A DNA stretch of 64,000 bases from Flavisolibacter ginsengisoli DSM 18119 (GTDB lineage: Bacteria > Bacteroidota > Bacteroidia > Chitinophagales > Chitinophagaceae): positions 372,001-436,000 of the forward strand of contig NZ_FQUU01000001.1 of NCBI RefSeq assembly GCF_900129295.1, in the 5' to 3' direction. Made by a program: the position numbers and the translations under genes. Positions 16,365 to 25,466 of this stretch are shown piece after piece (position 1 is the first letter of the stretch; each line of letters starts with the position of its first letter). The notes beneath the pieces are model-generated. The model was given only the letters and a program-made list of their open reading frames with translations, made no database searches and had not been told where the DNA came from.

Positions 16365-17435
16365 ATGCAGAAAAAAACTATTATTACAGGCACAGGTAGT
16401 TATATTCCTTCCGAGATCGTTAGCAACAGGGACTTTACTGTGCACAACTTCTACGCTGAGGATCACAAAAGAATTGAAACGGCTCCCCAGGAAGTAGTGG
16501 ATAAATTTCAACAGATAACCGGGATCGCTGAAAGGCGATATGCCCCTTCCCACCTGAATTCCTCTGATATTGCCACCATAGCTGCCCAGGCAGCAATCGA
16601 GGATAGTGGAATAGATCCTGAGACCCTTGACCAGATCATTGTAGCACATAATTTCGGGAATGTTATCAAGCATACTATCCAAACTGATGCTGTACCTTCT
16701 CTTGCCAGCAGGGTAAAACACAATCTGAAGATTCGCAACCCTTATTGCGTAGGTTATGATGTTTTATTTGGGTGCCCGGGTTGGGTACAGGGTATGATAC
16801 AAGCTGACGCCTTCTTTAAAGCGGGAGTGGCCAAAAAGGCTTTAGTAATAGGAACTGAAACCCTATCGAGGGTCATTGATAAATATGACAGGGACAGTAT
16901 GATCTTTAGTGATGGTGCAGGCGCTACTGTAATAGAATATAAAGAAAGTGATGGTAGCGGTATATTGTCATCTTCCGCAGTCAGCCATTGTACAGATGAA
17001 GCCTATTATATTCAATTAGGGCAATCGAACTTTCCTGGCAGCGATCCGCGCATACGCTACATAAAAATGAAGGGTCGCAAGGTATATGAATATGCTATTA
17101 AACATGTAGCTGAAGCTATGAAGGAATGCATGGACAAAGCGGGCATTGATATTCATGATCTAAAAAAAGTATTTATTCACCAGGCCAATGAAAAAATGGA
17201 TGAGGGCATCATTAAGGTGCTTTATAAACTGTATAATATCACTACTGTACCAAAAGACATTATGCCAATGAGCATACAATGGCTTGGCAATAGTTCTGTT
17301 GCTACTGTACCCACGCTATATGACCTTACTTTAAAAGGAAAGGTAAATGGACATCGATTGGAAAAGGGTGATATCATTCTTTTTGCTTCTGTAGGTGCAG
17401 GAATGAATATCAACGCAATTTGCTACAGGATGTAA
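16365..17435 (+). CDS. 3-oxoacyl-ACP synthase III (FabH-like ketosynthase)
   Basis: The 356-residue thiolase-fold enzyme has the KAS III triad: Cys137 in LFGCPGW, His272 in FIHQAN and Asn309 in WLGNSSVAT. FSDGAGATVIE and the C-terminal GAGMNINAICYRM fit the family. KAS III enzymes start fatty acid synthesis by condensing acyl-CoA with malonyl-ACP. The CPGW environment and longer length differ from housekeeping FabH (about 320-335 aa), so a specialised lipid role is possible. It stands alone, with a terminator downstream. Confidence 0.9.
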   Translation: MQKKTIITGTGSYIPSEIVSNRDFTVHNFYAEDHKRIETAPQEVVDKFQQITGIAERRYAPSHLNSSDIATIAAQAAIEDSGIDPETLDQIIVAHNFGNVIKHTIQTDAVPSLASRVKHNLKIRNPYCVGYDVLFGCPGWVQGMIQADAFFKAGVAKKALVIGTETLSRVIDKYDRDSMIFSDGAGATVIEYKESDGSGILSSSAVSHCTDEAYYIQLGQSNFPGSDPRIRYIKMKGRKVYEYAIKHVAEAMKECMDKAGIDIHDLKKVFIHQANEKMDEGIIKVLYKLYNITTVPKDIMPMSIQWLGNSSVATVPTLYDLTLKGKVNGHRLEKGDIILFASVGAGMNINAICYRM

Positions 17436-17459
17436 GTTTTTTTATTAATGTAAAGTTAT

Positions 17460-17490
17460 AAGGGTGAAGTTATATTCACCCTTTCTTTTT
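17460..17490 (+). terminator. Terminator after the KAS III gene
   Basis: The 9-bp stem AAGGGTGAA (17460-17468) / TTCACCCTT (17475-17483) is followed by TCTTTTT. Confidence 0.88.
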
Positions 17491-17564
17491 GGCACATATT
17501 TTTTATTCATTCCCCGGTTTGATATGGGATATAAAGTTGAAATAGTATTAAGCCAAAAAGAATT

Positions 17565-18308
17565 ATGATAGTTACAGAAGAGCAAAGAAAAGAAGCACAT
17601 GCCTTTTACAAACAGGCATTGGACATATTAAATGAAAGCGGTGTCCCGTTTATGTTAGGTGGCGCGTTTGCAATGTTTCATTATACCGGTATTTACAGGG
17701 ATACAAAAGATCTGGATATATTTTGCAAACCAAGTGATTACCCGCGCATTCTGAAATATTTTGCGGATAAAGGTTACCGGACTGAACTATACGATGTCCG
17801 ATGGCTAGCTAAAGTGCACCATGGTGAATATTTCATTGACATTATATTCGACACAGTTAATAATATCTGTCGTGTTGATGATTCTTGGTTACAGCATGCT
17901 CCTAAGGCAAGATTTGTTGGAGTAGATGTATCCCTTTTAGCCCCTGAAGAACTTGTCTTTTGTAAACTATATGTTCTTAACAGGGAGCGGTATGACGGTG
18001 CAGATGTCAACCATGTTTTATTAAAAACCGGGAGAAACTTTGACTGGAAACGATTGTTGTTTCATATGGATCCCCATTGGCATATTCTATTGGCCCAGTT
18101 ACTTCAATTCCAGTTTGTATACCCCTCAGAATATCATGAGATCATTCCTAAATGGCTTTTTGATGAATTAATGCGCAGGGCACATGAGCAATATGACCTG
18201 CCCCCAGCGTTTGAAAAAGTTTGCAGGGGCCCTATGATTGACCAAACACAATATGAGGTAGATATCAAGGAATGGGATTATAAAACCTATACGATAAAAA
18301 CTGTTTAG
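17565..18308 (+). CDS. Nucleotidyltransferase-fold protein (AbiEii/DUF6036-like)
   Basis: The 247-residue cytosolic protein has a nucleotidyltransferase core: FMLGGAFAMFHYTGI (the GG-x-A-x-x-x-H pattern), then RDTKDLDIF, whose D-x-D would bind metal, and HGEYFIDIIFD with a third acidic strand. This resembles AbiEii-type toxins, DUF6036 and related minimal nucleotidyltransferases. No antitoxin-like gene is adjacent. Instead a metallophosphoesterase begins 1 nt after the stop, so the two are surely translated from one mRNA and probably work on the same nucleotide or nucleic-acid product. Confidence 0.78.
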   Translation: MIVTEEQRKEAHAFYKQALDILNESGVPFMLGGAFAMFHYTGIYRDTKDLDIFCKPSDYPRILKYFADKGYRTELYDVRWLAKVHHGEYFIDIIFDTVNNICRVDDSWLQHAPKARFVGVDVSLLAPEELVFCKLYVLNRERYDGADVNHVLLKTGRNFDWKRLLFHMDPHWHILLAQLLQFQFVYPSEYHEIIPKWLFDELMRRAHEQYDLPPAFEKVCRGPMIDQTQYEVDIKEWDYKTYTIKTV

Positions 18309-18309
18309 G

Positions 18310-19047
18310 ATGGAGGAAATAAAAAAAACGAAGATAGCAGCAGTTGCAGACATACATGTGAAAGAAGGTGATAAAGGAAAATGGTTAGAATATTTCAAGG
18401 AAATATCTTCTCAGGCATCAATCCTGGTAATAGCAGGTGACCTTACTGATACAGGTGATGAAATGGAAGCCCAAGTCCTGGCAGATGAATTAAAGGCTTG
18501 TACAATACCTGTCGTAGCTGTTTTGGGTAACCATGATTTTGAAAAAGGGAGGCATAAACTTATACGGCAAATACTTTCAAAAACAGGTGTTCATATATTG
18601 GATGGCGAGGCAATCATTATTGATGATGTAGGGTTTGCAGGCGTTAAGGGATTTGGTGGGGGCTTCGATAAACATATGCTTTCCTTTTTTGGCGAAGGAG
18701 CCATGAAGGCTTTTGTTCAGGAAGCCGTTGATGAAGCACTGCATCTTGATAGGGCCTTATCGCGCCTGGATGCTGAAAAAAGAGATATCAAGAAAATAGC
18801 AGTTTTACATTATTCTCCCATAAAAGATACTGTAATAGGGGAACCTGAACCGATATACCCCTTCCTGGGTTGCTCACGGTTAGCTGAACCATTGAACAGG
18901 CACAAGGTTTTAGCTGCCTTTCATGGCCATGCACATATTGGCTCGCTAGAGGGAAAGACCAGTGATGGGATAGCAGTGTATAATGTTGCCATTCCAATTT
19001 TACAAAAAGCAGGTTTAACCGTTCCATTTTACATTTTTGAAGCATAA
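18310..19047 (+). CDS. Calcineurin-like metallophosphoesterase
   Basis: The 245-residue protein has the full metal-binding set: ADIHV (D-x-H), VIAGDLTDTGDE (GD), VLGNHDF (GNHD), a His in VLHYSP and the C-terminal FHGHAH (GHxH). It is a two-metal phosphoesterase of the YkuE/Icc-like group; the substrate is unknown. Its ATG follows the nucleotidyltransferase stop by 1 nt, giving a coupled two-gene unit whose activities (transfer and hydrolysis of nucleotidyl or phosphate groups) are opposite in principle. Confidence 0.88.
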   Translation: MEEIKKTKIAAVADIHVKEGDKGKWLEYFKEISSQASILVIAGDLTDTGDEMEAQVLADELKACTIPVVAVLGNHDFEKGRHKLIRQILSKTGVHILDGEAIIIDDVGFAGVKGFGGGFDKHMLSFFGEGAMKAFVQEAVDEALHLDRALSRLDAEKRDIKKIAVLHYSPIKDTVIGEPEPIYPFLGCSRLAEPLNRHKVLAAFHGHAHIGSLEGKTSDGIAVYNVAIPILQKAGLTVPFYIFEA

Positions 19048-19142
19048 AATAATCAGCTAGATTATATGGTGTAGCAACAACGCATATAAATTTTAGATAC
19101 CTTCCCAATGGAACTTCAACGTAAAGTTGTGGTATTTTTTGT

Positions 19143-19646
19143 ATGGAATTCAAACTCAGGCCATGGAACATTGAAGACCGGTATAGCCTTGTCGAGTATG
19201 CGAATAACTATAATATAGCGAGGTTTATGACCGATAAGTTTCCATACCCCTATACACTGGAAGATGCTCTTAATTTTATTGAAATGGCATTTATGGGTGA
19301 ACCACCAAATATTCTTGCTATTGAAGTAGACGGTAAAGCAGTGGGTGGCATTGGCCTTCATATTCAGCCAGATATTTATCGAAAGAATGCAGAAATGGGG
19401 TATTGGCTGGGAGAACCTTATTGGGGAAAAGGTATTATTTCAAGTGTCATTCCCCAAATGGTGGATTATGGATTTAAACATTGGTCTATCAACAGAATTT
19501 TTGCCCGGCCTTTTGGGATCAATAAGGCATCTCAAAAGGTCCTGGAAAAAGCAGGTTTCCTATTGGAAGGGAAATTCGAGAACACCCTTTATAAAAATGG
19601 AGAATACCAGGATGAACTTATATATGCTATACGTCTGAAAAAGTAA
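19143..19646 (+). CDS. GNAT-family N-acetyltransferase, RimJ/RimL-like
   Basis: These 167 residues show FKLRPWNIEDRYSLVEYAN, AVGGIGLHIQPD, the acetyl-CoA loop GYWLGEPYWGKGIISSVIPQMVDYGF and SQKVLEKAGFLLEGKF, the standard order in RimJ-like acetyltransferases. The substrate is unknown. It is followed after 18 nt by a second, unrelated GNAT gene at 19665. Confidence 0.92.
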   Translation: MEFKLRPWNIEDRYSLVEYANNYNIARFMTDKFPYPYTLEDALNFIEMAFMGEPPNILAIEVDGKAVGGIGLHIQPDIYRKNAEMGYWLGEPYWGKGIISSVIPQMVDYGFKHWSINRIFARPFGINKASQKVLEKAGFLLEGKFENTLYKNGEYQDELIYAIRLKK

Positions 19647-19664
19647 TTGCAAATAAAATACAAG

Positions 19665-20105
19665 ATGATAATAACCAGAAAAGCAACTTCAGAAGACCTT
19701 GAAAGTCTAAGTATCTTATTTAACGCTTACAGGGTATTTTACAATCAAGCTGATGACCTAAAGGGCGCTTTTGAATTTTTAAAAGAAAGGCTCCTACAGC
19801 AGGAATCCGTGATTTTTGTTGCAGTCAATAATAATAAGATAATTGGTTTTACACAACTCTACCCTATTTTCAGCTCTGTTAGTTTGAAGAAAGCCTGGCT
19901 ATTGAATGACCTGTTCATAGATCCATCAGCAAGACGGTTGGGGGCTGCAGAATTGCTCTTGAATGCTGCAAGGAAGCATGGTATAGATACAGGATCCAAG
20001 TGGCTATTATTGGAAACTGCTTTGGACAATATTCCTGCACAGAATTTATATGTAAAAAATGGATGGGTGAGAACTGAGGACATCTTTTATACATTGGCTC
20101 TTTAG
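19665..20105 (+). CDS. GNAT-family N-acetyltransferase
   Basis: The ATG at 19665 gives 146 residues beginning MIITRKATSEDLESL; a TTG at 19647 is open but less likely. FIAVNNNKIIGFTQLYP-type strands (here IFVAVNNNKIIGFTQ), LNDLFIDPSARRLGAAELLL (the motif A loop R-R-L-G-A) and NLYVKNGW mark an ordinary GNAT. It probably shares a transcript with the preceding acetyltransferase but is only distantly similar to it. Confidence 0.9.
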   Translation: MIITRKATSEDLESLSILFNAYRVFYNQADDLKGAFEFLKERLLQQESVIFVAVNNNKIIGFTQLYPIFSSVSLKKAWLLNDLFIDPSARRLGAAELLLNAARKHGIDTGSKWLLLETALDNIPAQNLYVKNGWVRTEDIFYTLAL

Positions 20106-20169
20106 GGTTTCCGAATTACGTTAGACAACATTAGCATTCTATTTGTTACTTACGATTAAATCATAGTAT

Positions 20170-21129
20170 ATGGATGTACAGGATTGCATCATTATTGGGG
20201 GCGGACCGGCAGGATTAAATGCAGCCGTGGTTCTGGGACGTTGCCGAAGGAAGGTATTAGTATTTGATGTAGGTGAATATCGAAATAAAGCATCTCATGG
20301 TATGCATAATTACCTGACAAGGGATGATATTGTGCCTAAAGAATTTATCAAGATATGTCACCAGGAACTGGAAAAATACAGCGTGCAATTACTAAGAAAG
20401 AAAATTGTTAAGGCTGAAAAAGATGGTGATGGGATGTTTATTGCAAAGGATGAAGAAGGCAGAACCTATTCGTCAAGGAAATTATTAGTGGCCACAGGAC
20501 TTACAGATAATATTCCTGATATACCAGGATTTAAAGAGTTTTACGGGAAATCGGTATTTCATTGCCCCTATTGTGATGGATGGGAAATACGCGATAAAAA
20601 GATAGGAGTATATGCCCGAAACAAAAACGGATCTGAACTGGCGTTATCCTTAAAAGGGTGGAGTGATTCTGTAGTTTTGTTTACTGATGGCAAAAACAAA
20701 ATAAAACCTGCGGAAAAGGAACAACTTGATGCATTAGGTATTCCTGTTATTCAACATCAGATTAATCGGCTGGAAGGAAAAGACGGGCAAATACAAAAGG
20801 TAATTTTCAGCAATGGAGAACAAATAGATTGTGATGCCTTGTTTTTTGTTAATGGGTATAAACAGCAATGTGACCTTGCGGAAACCTTTGGGTGTGAGAT
20901 CAGTAAAAAAGGGGTGGTAATTACCAACCGTTTTCAACAAACCAATATAGAAGGACTATATGTAGCTGGAGATGCTGCTAAAGACATGCATTTTGTGGTG
21001 GTAGCTGCTGCTGAAGGTGCAAAAGCAGGTGTTATTATCAATAAAGAATTGCAAAAAGAAATAGTACAGAAACTTATTAAAAAGCCTCAGCAACCCCAGG
21101 TTTCATTGAAGCATATCCCTGCAAAATAA
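20170..21129 (+). CDS. Thioredoxin-reductase-like FAD disulfide oxidoreductase with an altered NAD(P)H site
   Basis: These 319 residues have the FAD loop GGGPAGLNAA (10-19), the redox centre CPYCDG (Cys132, Cys135) and the C-terminal FAD motif YVAGDAA. The second dinucleotide fold, where thioredoxin reductases show GxGxxA/G, reads IGVYARNKNGSE (145-156). The glycines needed to hold the pyrophosphate are mostly lost. This layout (CPYC plus a weak NADPH domain) resembles dithiol oxidases of the GliT/HlmI group more than TrxB, so oxygen or another flavoprotein may be the partner. No thioredoxin gene is adjacent. Confidence 0.85.
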   Translation: MDVQDCIIIGGGPAGLNAAVVLGRCRRKVLVFDVGEYRNKASHGMHNYLTRDDIVPKEFIKICHQELEKYSVQLLRKKIVKAEKDGDGMFIAKDEEGRTYSSRKLLVATGLTDNIPDIPGFKEFYGKSVFHCPYCDGWEIRDKKIGVYARNKNGSELALSLKGWSDSVVLFTDGKNKIKPAEKEQLDALGIPVIQHQINRLEGKDGQIQKVIFSNGEQIDCDALFFVNGYKQQCDLAETFGCEISKKGVVITNRFQQTNIEGLYVAGDAAKDMHFVVVAAAEGAKAGVIINKELQKEIVQKLIKKPQQPQVSLKHIPAK

Positions 21130-21218
21130 AAGTATAGCTAAGTGTTTATTTAACTTTCAGGAAAGTAAAAATTTGGATGGCTCAAGGCACTTGGTATACC
21201 TTTTGGGATTTTTACAAT

Positions 21219-21722
21219 ATGAAAATATCCTTTGTTACAACCAAAAGACTGGCTATACCAATTTGTATGATTTTAAGCTCCTTATTTATACAAAGTTCTT
21301 CTTTTGCCCAGGACTCTAAAAAAACAAGCTTAGAACAAGCCATTCAATCTAAACAATTTATTTTTAAGGCTCAAACCGCATTTCCTATGCGCGGAGGTAT
21401 GAGGCAATTAACATCTGAATATGATCTGAAAGTTAAGGGCGATACTATAATAGCCTATCTACCTTATTTTGGACGGGCTTATGTAGCTCCTATTGATCCC
21501 ACCAAGGGTGGAATTCAATTTACTTCTACACAAAACAATTATACCTTGAAGGCCAAAAAGAAGAACTCAGAAATAACAATTGTCCCTAAAAATATACAGG
21601 AAGTTCACCAACTTCATCTTAACATTTCCCCTAATGGGAATGCCAGTTTACAAGTGATCAGTAATAACAGGGATCCGATCACTTTTAATGGATACGTTGA
21701 GGCTCTAAAGGAAATAAACTAA
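21219..21722 (+). CDS. DUF4251 secreted protein
   Basis: The start is taken at ATG 21219 (167 residues) because it leaves a proper signal peptide (MKISFVTTKRLA ... SSSFAQ); the ATG at 21177 would put 14 odd residues before it. The body shows the DUF4251 pattern: an N-terminal FIFKAQTAFPMRGG segment, DTIIAYLPYFGRAYVAP, GGIQFTST and SLQVISNNRDPITFNGYV. DUF4251 proteins are secreted or periplasmic Bacteroidota proteins of unknown role with a lipocalin-like barrel. Confidence 0.9.
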   Translation: MKISFVTTKRLAIPICMILSSLFIQSSSFAQDSKKTSLEQAIQSKQFIFKAQTAFPMRGGMRQLTSEYDLKVKGDTIIAYLPYFGRAYVAPIDPTKGGIQFTSTQNNYTLKAKKKNSEITIVPKNIQEVHQLHLNISPNGNASLQVISNNRDPITFNGYVEALKEIN

Positions 21723-21850
21723 TATTTTTAGAATCCCATGCATCTGAGGCATCAAACTATCGGTAATTGAGTTTTTATTTAGTCTTTTGTCCTGAAAATT
21801 CTTATTATGGCACAGCTTTTTTACTATGTAGATAACAATAAATCTTTGTT

Positions 21851-22153
21851 ATGTCACAAGATCATTTGAATGCACAACCCGGCGATGATAATAATAACAG
21901 GTTAAGGGATGAACCTTTTGAAAGCGATACCCAGAAGATCGTTAAACGTCACCTTGAAAATAAGGATGATGTGATCACTGAAGAAGATATAAGGAATGTC
22001 AGGGTTGGAATGACTCCCCCTCTTGATGATGCTACTGAAGAAGCCCTTGAGGAAAGGGAGGAAAAAATTGCAGATCGTAAAACTATCGATGAAGATGTGA
22101 CTCCAGGTGGGCAAAAAGTAACTCCATGGGATATTGTGGAACCTGAAGAGTAA
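21851..22153 (+). CDS. Acidic hydrophilic small protein of unknown function
   Basis: The 100-residue protein is rich in Asp and Glu, with no TM segment or known motif. Short recognisable pieces are ITEEDIRNVRVG and DEDVTPGGQKVTPWDIV, so it is not purely low-complexity and may be conserved. It stands alone. No function is proposed. Confidence 0.65.
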   Translation: MSQDHLNAQPGDDNNNRLRDEPFESDTQKIVKRHLENKDDVITEEDIRNVRVGMTPPLDDATEEALEEREEKIADRKTIDEDVTPGGQKVTPWDIVEPEE

Positions 22154-22225
22154 TTAAGAATTGTTGGTCGAAAGGTACATTGACAGTTGCCAGGAAACTC
22201 AAAAATGGAGCGCCCTATGTATATT

Positions 22226-22729
22226 TTATTGTTGGATCAGAACCTTTGCTTCTTTTACCAGGCACCCTAACTTTTCCTGGAGCTGTTGTTTTTCATCATC
22301 TTTTAAGTTGATATCAATTTTCTTTTTATTATTATCGGTCAAAACAATTGAAGTCAACTTCTGCTGTGTCATTTTTTGCAAAACAGAGGGAGTTGTTGTT
22401 GAGTTTCTGAAAACTATAGTGAAAATGCCATCACAATTCATAGTGGTAGCATTCCTTTGCGTGCTTTTAGTACGAGTGCCGTCAAAAGTAAGTGCCGCTG
22501 AAGATTCATCATCAAAACAATTTCCTTCCCCCATCGAAAACAACAATTTCACTTCCTTAGCATCAGCCACCATATTAAGAGAAAACTTTCCTCCCCAGGA
22601 AGAAAAACGCATAAACCCGGTAGAGAGCTGGGGTTGTTGTGTAAACGGGTCTTTCTCCTTTTTTAACTCACAATTCTGAGCTGATACAAATAGTGGTACT
22701 ACAAAAATCAAGAGTAATAACGACTTCAT
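22226..22729 (-). CDS. Secreted protein of unknown function
   Basis: The 167-residue protein has a clear signal peptide (MKSLLLLIFVVPLFVSAQ). The mature part has four Cys, alternating beta-strand-like patterns and a Lys/Gln-rich C-terminal helix. I do not recognise the family. It is flanked by convergent and divergent genes and so is probably monocistronic. Confidence 0.75.
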   Translation of the reverse strand: MKSLLLLIFVVPLFVSAQNCELKKEKDPFTQQPQLSTGFMRFSSWGGKFSLNMVADAKEVKLLFSMGEGNCFDDESSAALTFDGTRTKSTQRNATTMNCDGIFTIVFRNSTTTPSVLQKMTQQKLTSIVLTDNNKKKIDINLKDDEKQQLQEKLGCLVKEAKVLIQQ

Positions 22730-22941
22730 AAGTTATAATGAATAATAAAAATAGAAGCTATTGTTCACTAATAGAATTGTTTTAATGTTAAAATAGGGCT
22801 AACAAGCACAATGGATATTCTTTGTTTGAGCTGGTTTAGTATTTTACCAATTGATTTCTGATGTTAAAGGCATTTGGAAATTATTACTATACATTTAAGG
22901 CAAAATCCTATTATCGAATTTTGATTGGCAAGCATCCATAC

Positions 22942-25410
22942 ATGTACAAAAATCTATACCTCTCTATATTTTTACTTTTAATTACTTCCACCCTTTTTAG
23001 TCAAACCACTTTCCGTATCAGTGGAAAAGTTACTAATAACAAATTGGAGCCCCTGGCTTTTGTAAGTATCCAGTTAAAGCAATCGCAGGCAGGAACAATC
23101 ACTAAAGAAGACGGGACATACAGTTTGACTGTTGATGAAGGCACATATGACCTTATGGTTAGCATGGTTGGCTACAAACAACAAAATTTAAAACTGACAC
23201 TGAACAAAGATTATGTTCAAAATATAATCATGGAGGAAGATGACACCAAAAACATGGAAGATATTGTCATCAAGGTGAAGATCAGGGACCGGTCAGAAGA
23301 AATTGTAAAAAATACAATTAGACAAAAAGATCAGATAGAAGCTGCCGCAGGGCCGTATTCGGTCCGGATGTACATCAAGGCTATTCAACAGGATTCATCC
23401 CTAGGAAAGAAAGAAAGAGCCAAAATTGATAGTTCTCTTTTCCATAGTTCCAATGCTGACCTGAATGGCATGGCAATGACAGAAGTTTTGTTACAATTAG
23501 ATCATGAATCTGACCAGCACATTAAGGAAGAACGATTGGGGGTGAAAAGTTCAGGAGAAGCTGCCGACAACCTTTTTTATCTTTCCGCCACAGCCGGAGA
23601 TTTCAACTTTTACAACAACCTGGTAAAAGTTCCAACCATATCGGAAACTCCTTTTTTATCCCCTATCAGCTATAGCGGTTTGTTGGCCTATAAATTCAAA
23701 ATGCTGAAGATCGAAAAGAGAGATGGGAAAAGAATTTATACCATATCAGTAAAACCCCGGCAGATCAGTAACGCAACTGTTGAAGGTGAAATGACCATCC
23801 AGGATAGTACCTGGGCATTGTTACATACCCGTTTTGTTTTTCCATCCTATCATCTTCCAGAGTATGATTTCTTTGAAGTAGAGCAAAACTATGACTTTGT
23901 TCATGATACTGCCTGGATGCTGAAAGATCAACGCTTCAGCTATTATACGAAATCAAAAAAGACCCGTCTATCAGGACAAACACTGGTTACCTACAGTGAT
24001 TATGAATTAAATAAGAAATTTGATAGGAAGCATTTCGGTGTGGAAGTGAGCGCCACAGCCCAGGAAGCCTATGAAAAGGATAGCTCTTTCTGGGAAACTG
24101 TCCGAACTGTTCCACTTAGTGAAAAAGAGATACGTTTTATACGTTACAGGGACAGTATATTCAGGGTAACTCATACAGAGGCTTACCTTGACTCCATAGA
24201 AAAAGCCAACAACAAGATAACCTGGAAAAAAATAGGTCTTTTTGGACAAACATTGATCGACAGGAAAAAAGAAAGGACATGGATGATACCTCCCATAATC
24301 TCTCTTTATGAACCCTTCCAGTTTGGGGGTGCTCGTGCCCACCTGGGATTTTATTATTTTAAAAGGTATACTTCCAGGAAAGACCTGACCCTTTATTCTG
24401 ACTTAAGTTATGGTTTCCGCAATAAGGACATAAATGGCAGTATTAAACTTACCCGCATGTACAATCCCTTTAACCGGGGGTATTACATGTTCGAGGTAAA
24501 CCGGAATTTCGACCGTATTTTCCAGGGAGATGCCTGGATCAACCAGATCAAAAGAAGCAGTTATTTTCTGAATAACTATTTTGCTGTTGGGCATGGATTA
24601 GAAATTGCAAATGGCCTGTTCCTATATACCGAAGGTGATATAGCGCTGAGAAGATCTGTAAGGGGATACAGGACAAATGATAGGTTAGATAGCCTTTTAA
24701 AAGGAATACTTGATAATAACCAACCGGTTTATTTTGACCCTTATAATGCTGTGTACGGGCTCGTAACACTTAAGTATACCCCAAAACAGCGTTATGTAAG
24801 GGAACCCCGGGAGAAGATTATCCTGGGGTCGAAATGGCCAACCTTATTTGTGACTTTCAGGCGGGCATTTCCCGGTCCTTTTAACAGTATAGCTGATTTT
24901 GATTATTTAGAATTTGGCCTGGAACAAAAGATCAGTCTTGGCCTTTTAGGAACCACCAGGTATACTACCCGAACGGCCACCTATCTTAACCAAAAGAACC
25001 TTCGTTTATTAGACTATTCTTATCAACGACAGGGAGACCCTTTCCTATTCATGAATCCTGACGAAGCTTTCCAGGCCCTTGACTCAACTTTTCCCTTATT
25101 CAAAAGGTTTTATAATGGGCATTTGGTTCATGAATTCAATGGTGCCCTGATCAATAAGATCCCATTATTAAAAAAGTTGCAATTACGGGAGATAGTTGGT
25201 GGAGGGTTTCTTATTGCACCGGAAAGAGATCTTCGCTACGGTGAATTATTTGCCGGAATAGAAAGAGTTTTCAAATGGCCATTTAACCCTCTTACAAAAT
25301 TCAAATTGGGAGTATATGTGGTAACCTCTGCAGCAAACCAGTTTAAAAATCCTGTGCAGTTTAAGGTAGGTTTTACAACCTGGGATAAAAGAAGAAATAA
25401 ATGGAATTAA
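22942..25410 (+). CDS. DUF5686 outer-membrane protein with carboxypeptidase-like plug domain
   Basis: The start is taken at ATG 22942 (822 residues), which begins a signal peptide MYKNLYLSIFLLLI...LFSQ; the ATG at 22861 adds 27 unlikely residues. A CarboxypepD_reg-like domain (about 25-110: ISGKVTNNKLEPLAFVSI ... GYKQ) is followed by the DUF5686 region with many aromatic beta-strands to the C-terminus (RKDLTLYSDLSYGF, GFTTWDKRRNKWN), which suggests a beta-barrel. Such proteins are common in Bacteroidota outer membranes, with no defined substrate. Confidence 0.9.
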   Translation: MYKNLYLSIFLLLITSTLFSQTTFRISGKVTNNKLEPLAFVSIQLKQSQAGTITKEDGTYSLTVDEGTYDLMVSMVGYKQQNLKLTLNKDYVQNIIMEEDDTKNMEDIVIKVKIRDRSEEIVKNTIRQKDQIEAAAGPYSVRMYIKAIQQDSSLGKKERAKIDSSLFHSSNADLNGMAMTEVLLQLDHESDQHIKEERLGVKSSGEAADNLFYLSATAGDFNFYNNLVKVPTISETPFLSPISYSGLLAYKFKMLKIEKRDGKRIYTISVKPRQISNATVEGEMTIQDSTWALLHTRFVFPSYHLPEYDFFEVEQNYDFVHDTAWMLKDQRFSYYTKSKKTRLSGQTLVTYSDYELNKKFDRKHFGVEVSATAQEAYEKDSSFWETVRTVPLSEKEIRFIRYRDSIFRVTHTEAYLDSIEKANNKITWKKIGLFGQTLIDRKKERTWMIPPIISLYEPFQFGGARAHLGFYYFKRYTSRKDLTLYSDLSYGFRNKDINGSIKLTRMYNPFNRGYYMFEVNRNFDRIFQGDAWINQIKRSSYFLNNYFAVGHGLEIANGLFLYTEGDIALRRSVRGYRTNDRLDSLLKGILDNNQPVYFDPYNAVYGLVTLKYTPKQRYVREPREKIILGSKWPTLFVTFRRAFPGPFNSIADFDYLEFGLEQKISLGLLGTTRYTTRTATYLNQKNLRLLDYSYQRQGDPFLFMNPDEAFQALDSTFPLFKRFYNGHLVHEFNGALINKIPLLKKLQLREIVGGGFLIAPERDLRYGELFAGIERVFKWPFNPLTKFKLGVYVVTSAANQFKNPVQFKVGFTTWDKRRNKWN

Positions 25411-25466
25411 CCATCCAGCTCTAATTACCAATAATTATTTATCGGACTGTATTTATTGAAATTCAG

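Noticed and set aside
22861-22941. Upstream ATG of the DUF5686 gene as the true start
   Set aside because: It would add 27 residues before a normal signal peptide; the internal ATG at 22942 is preferred.
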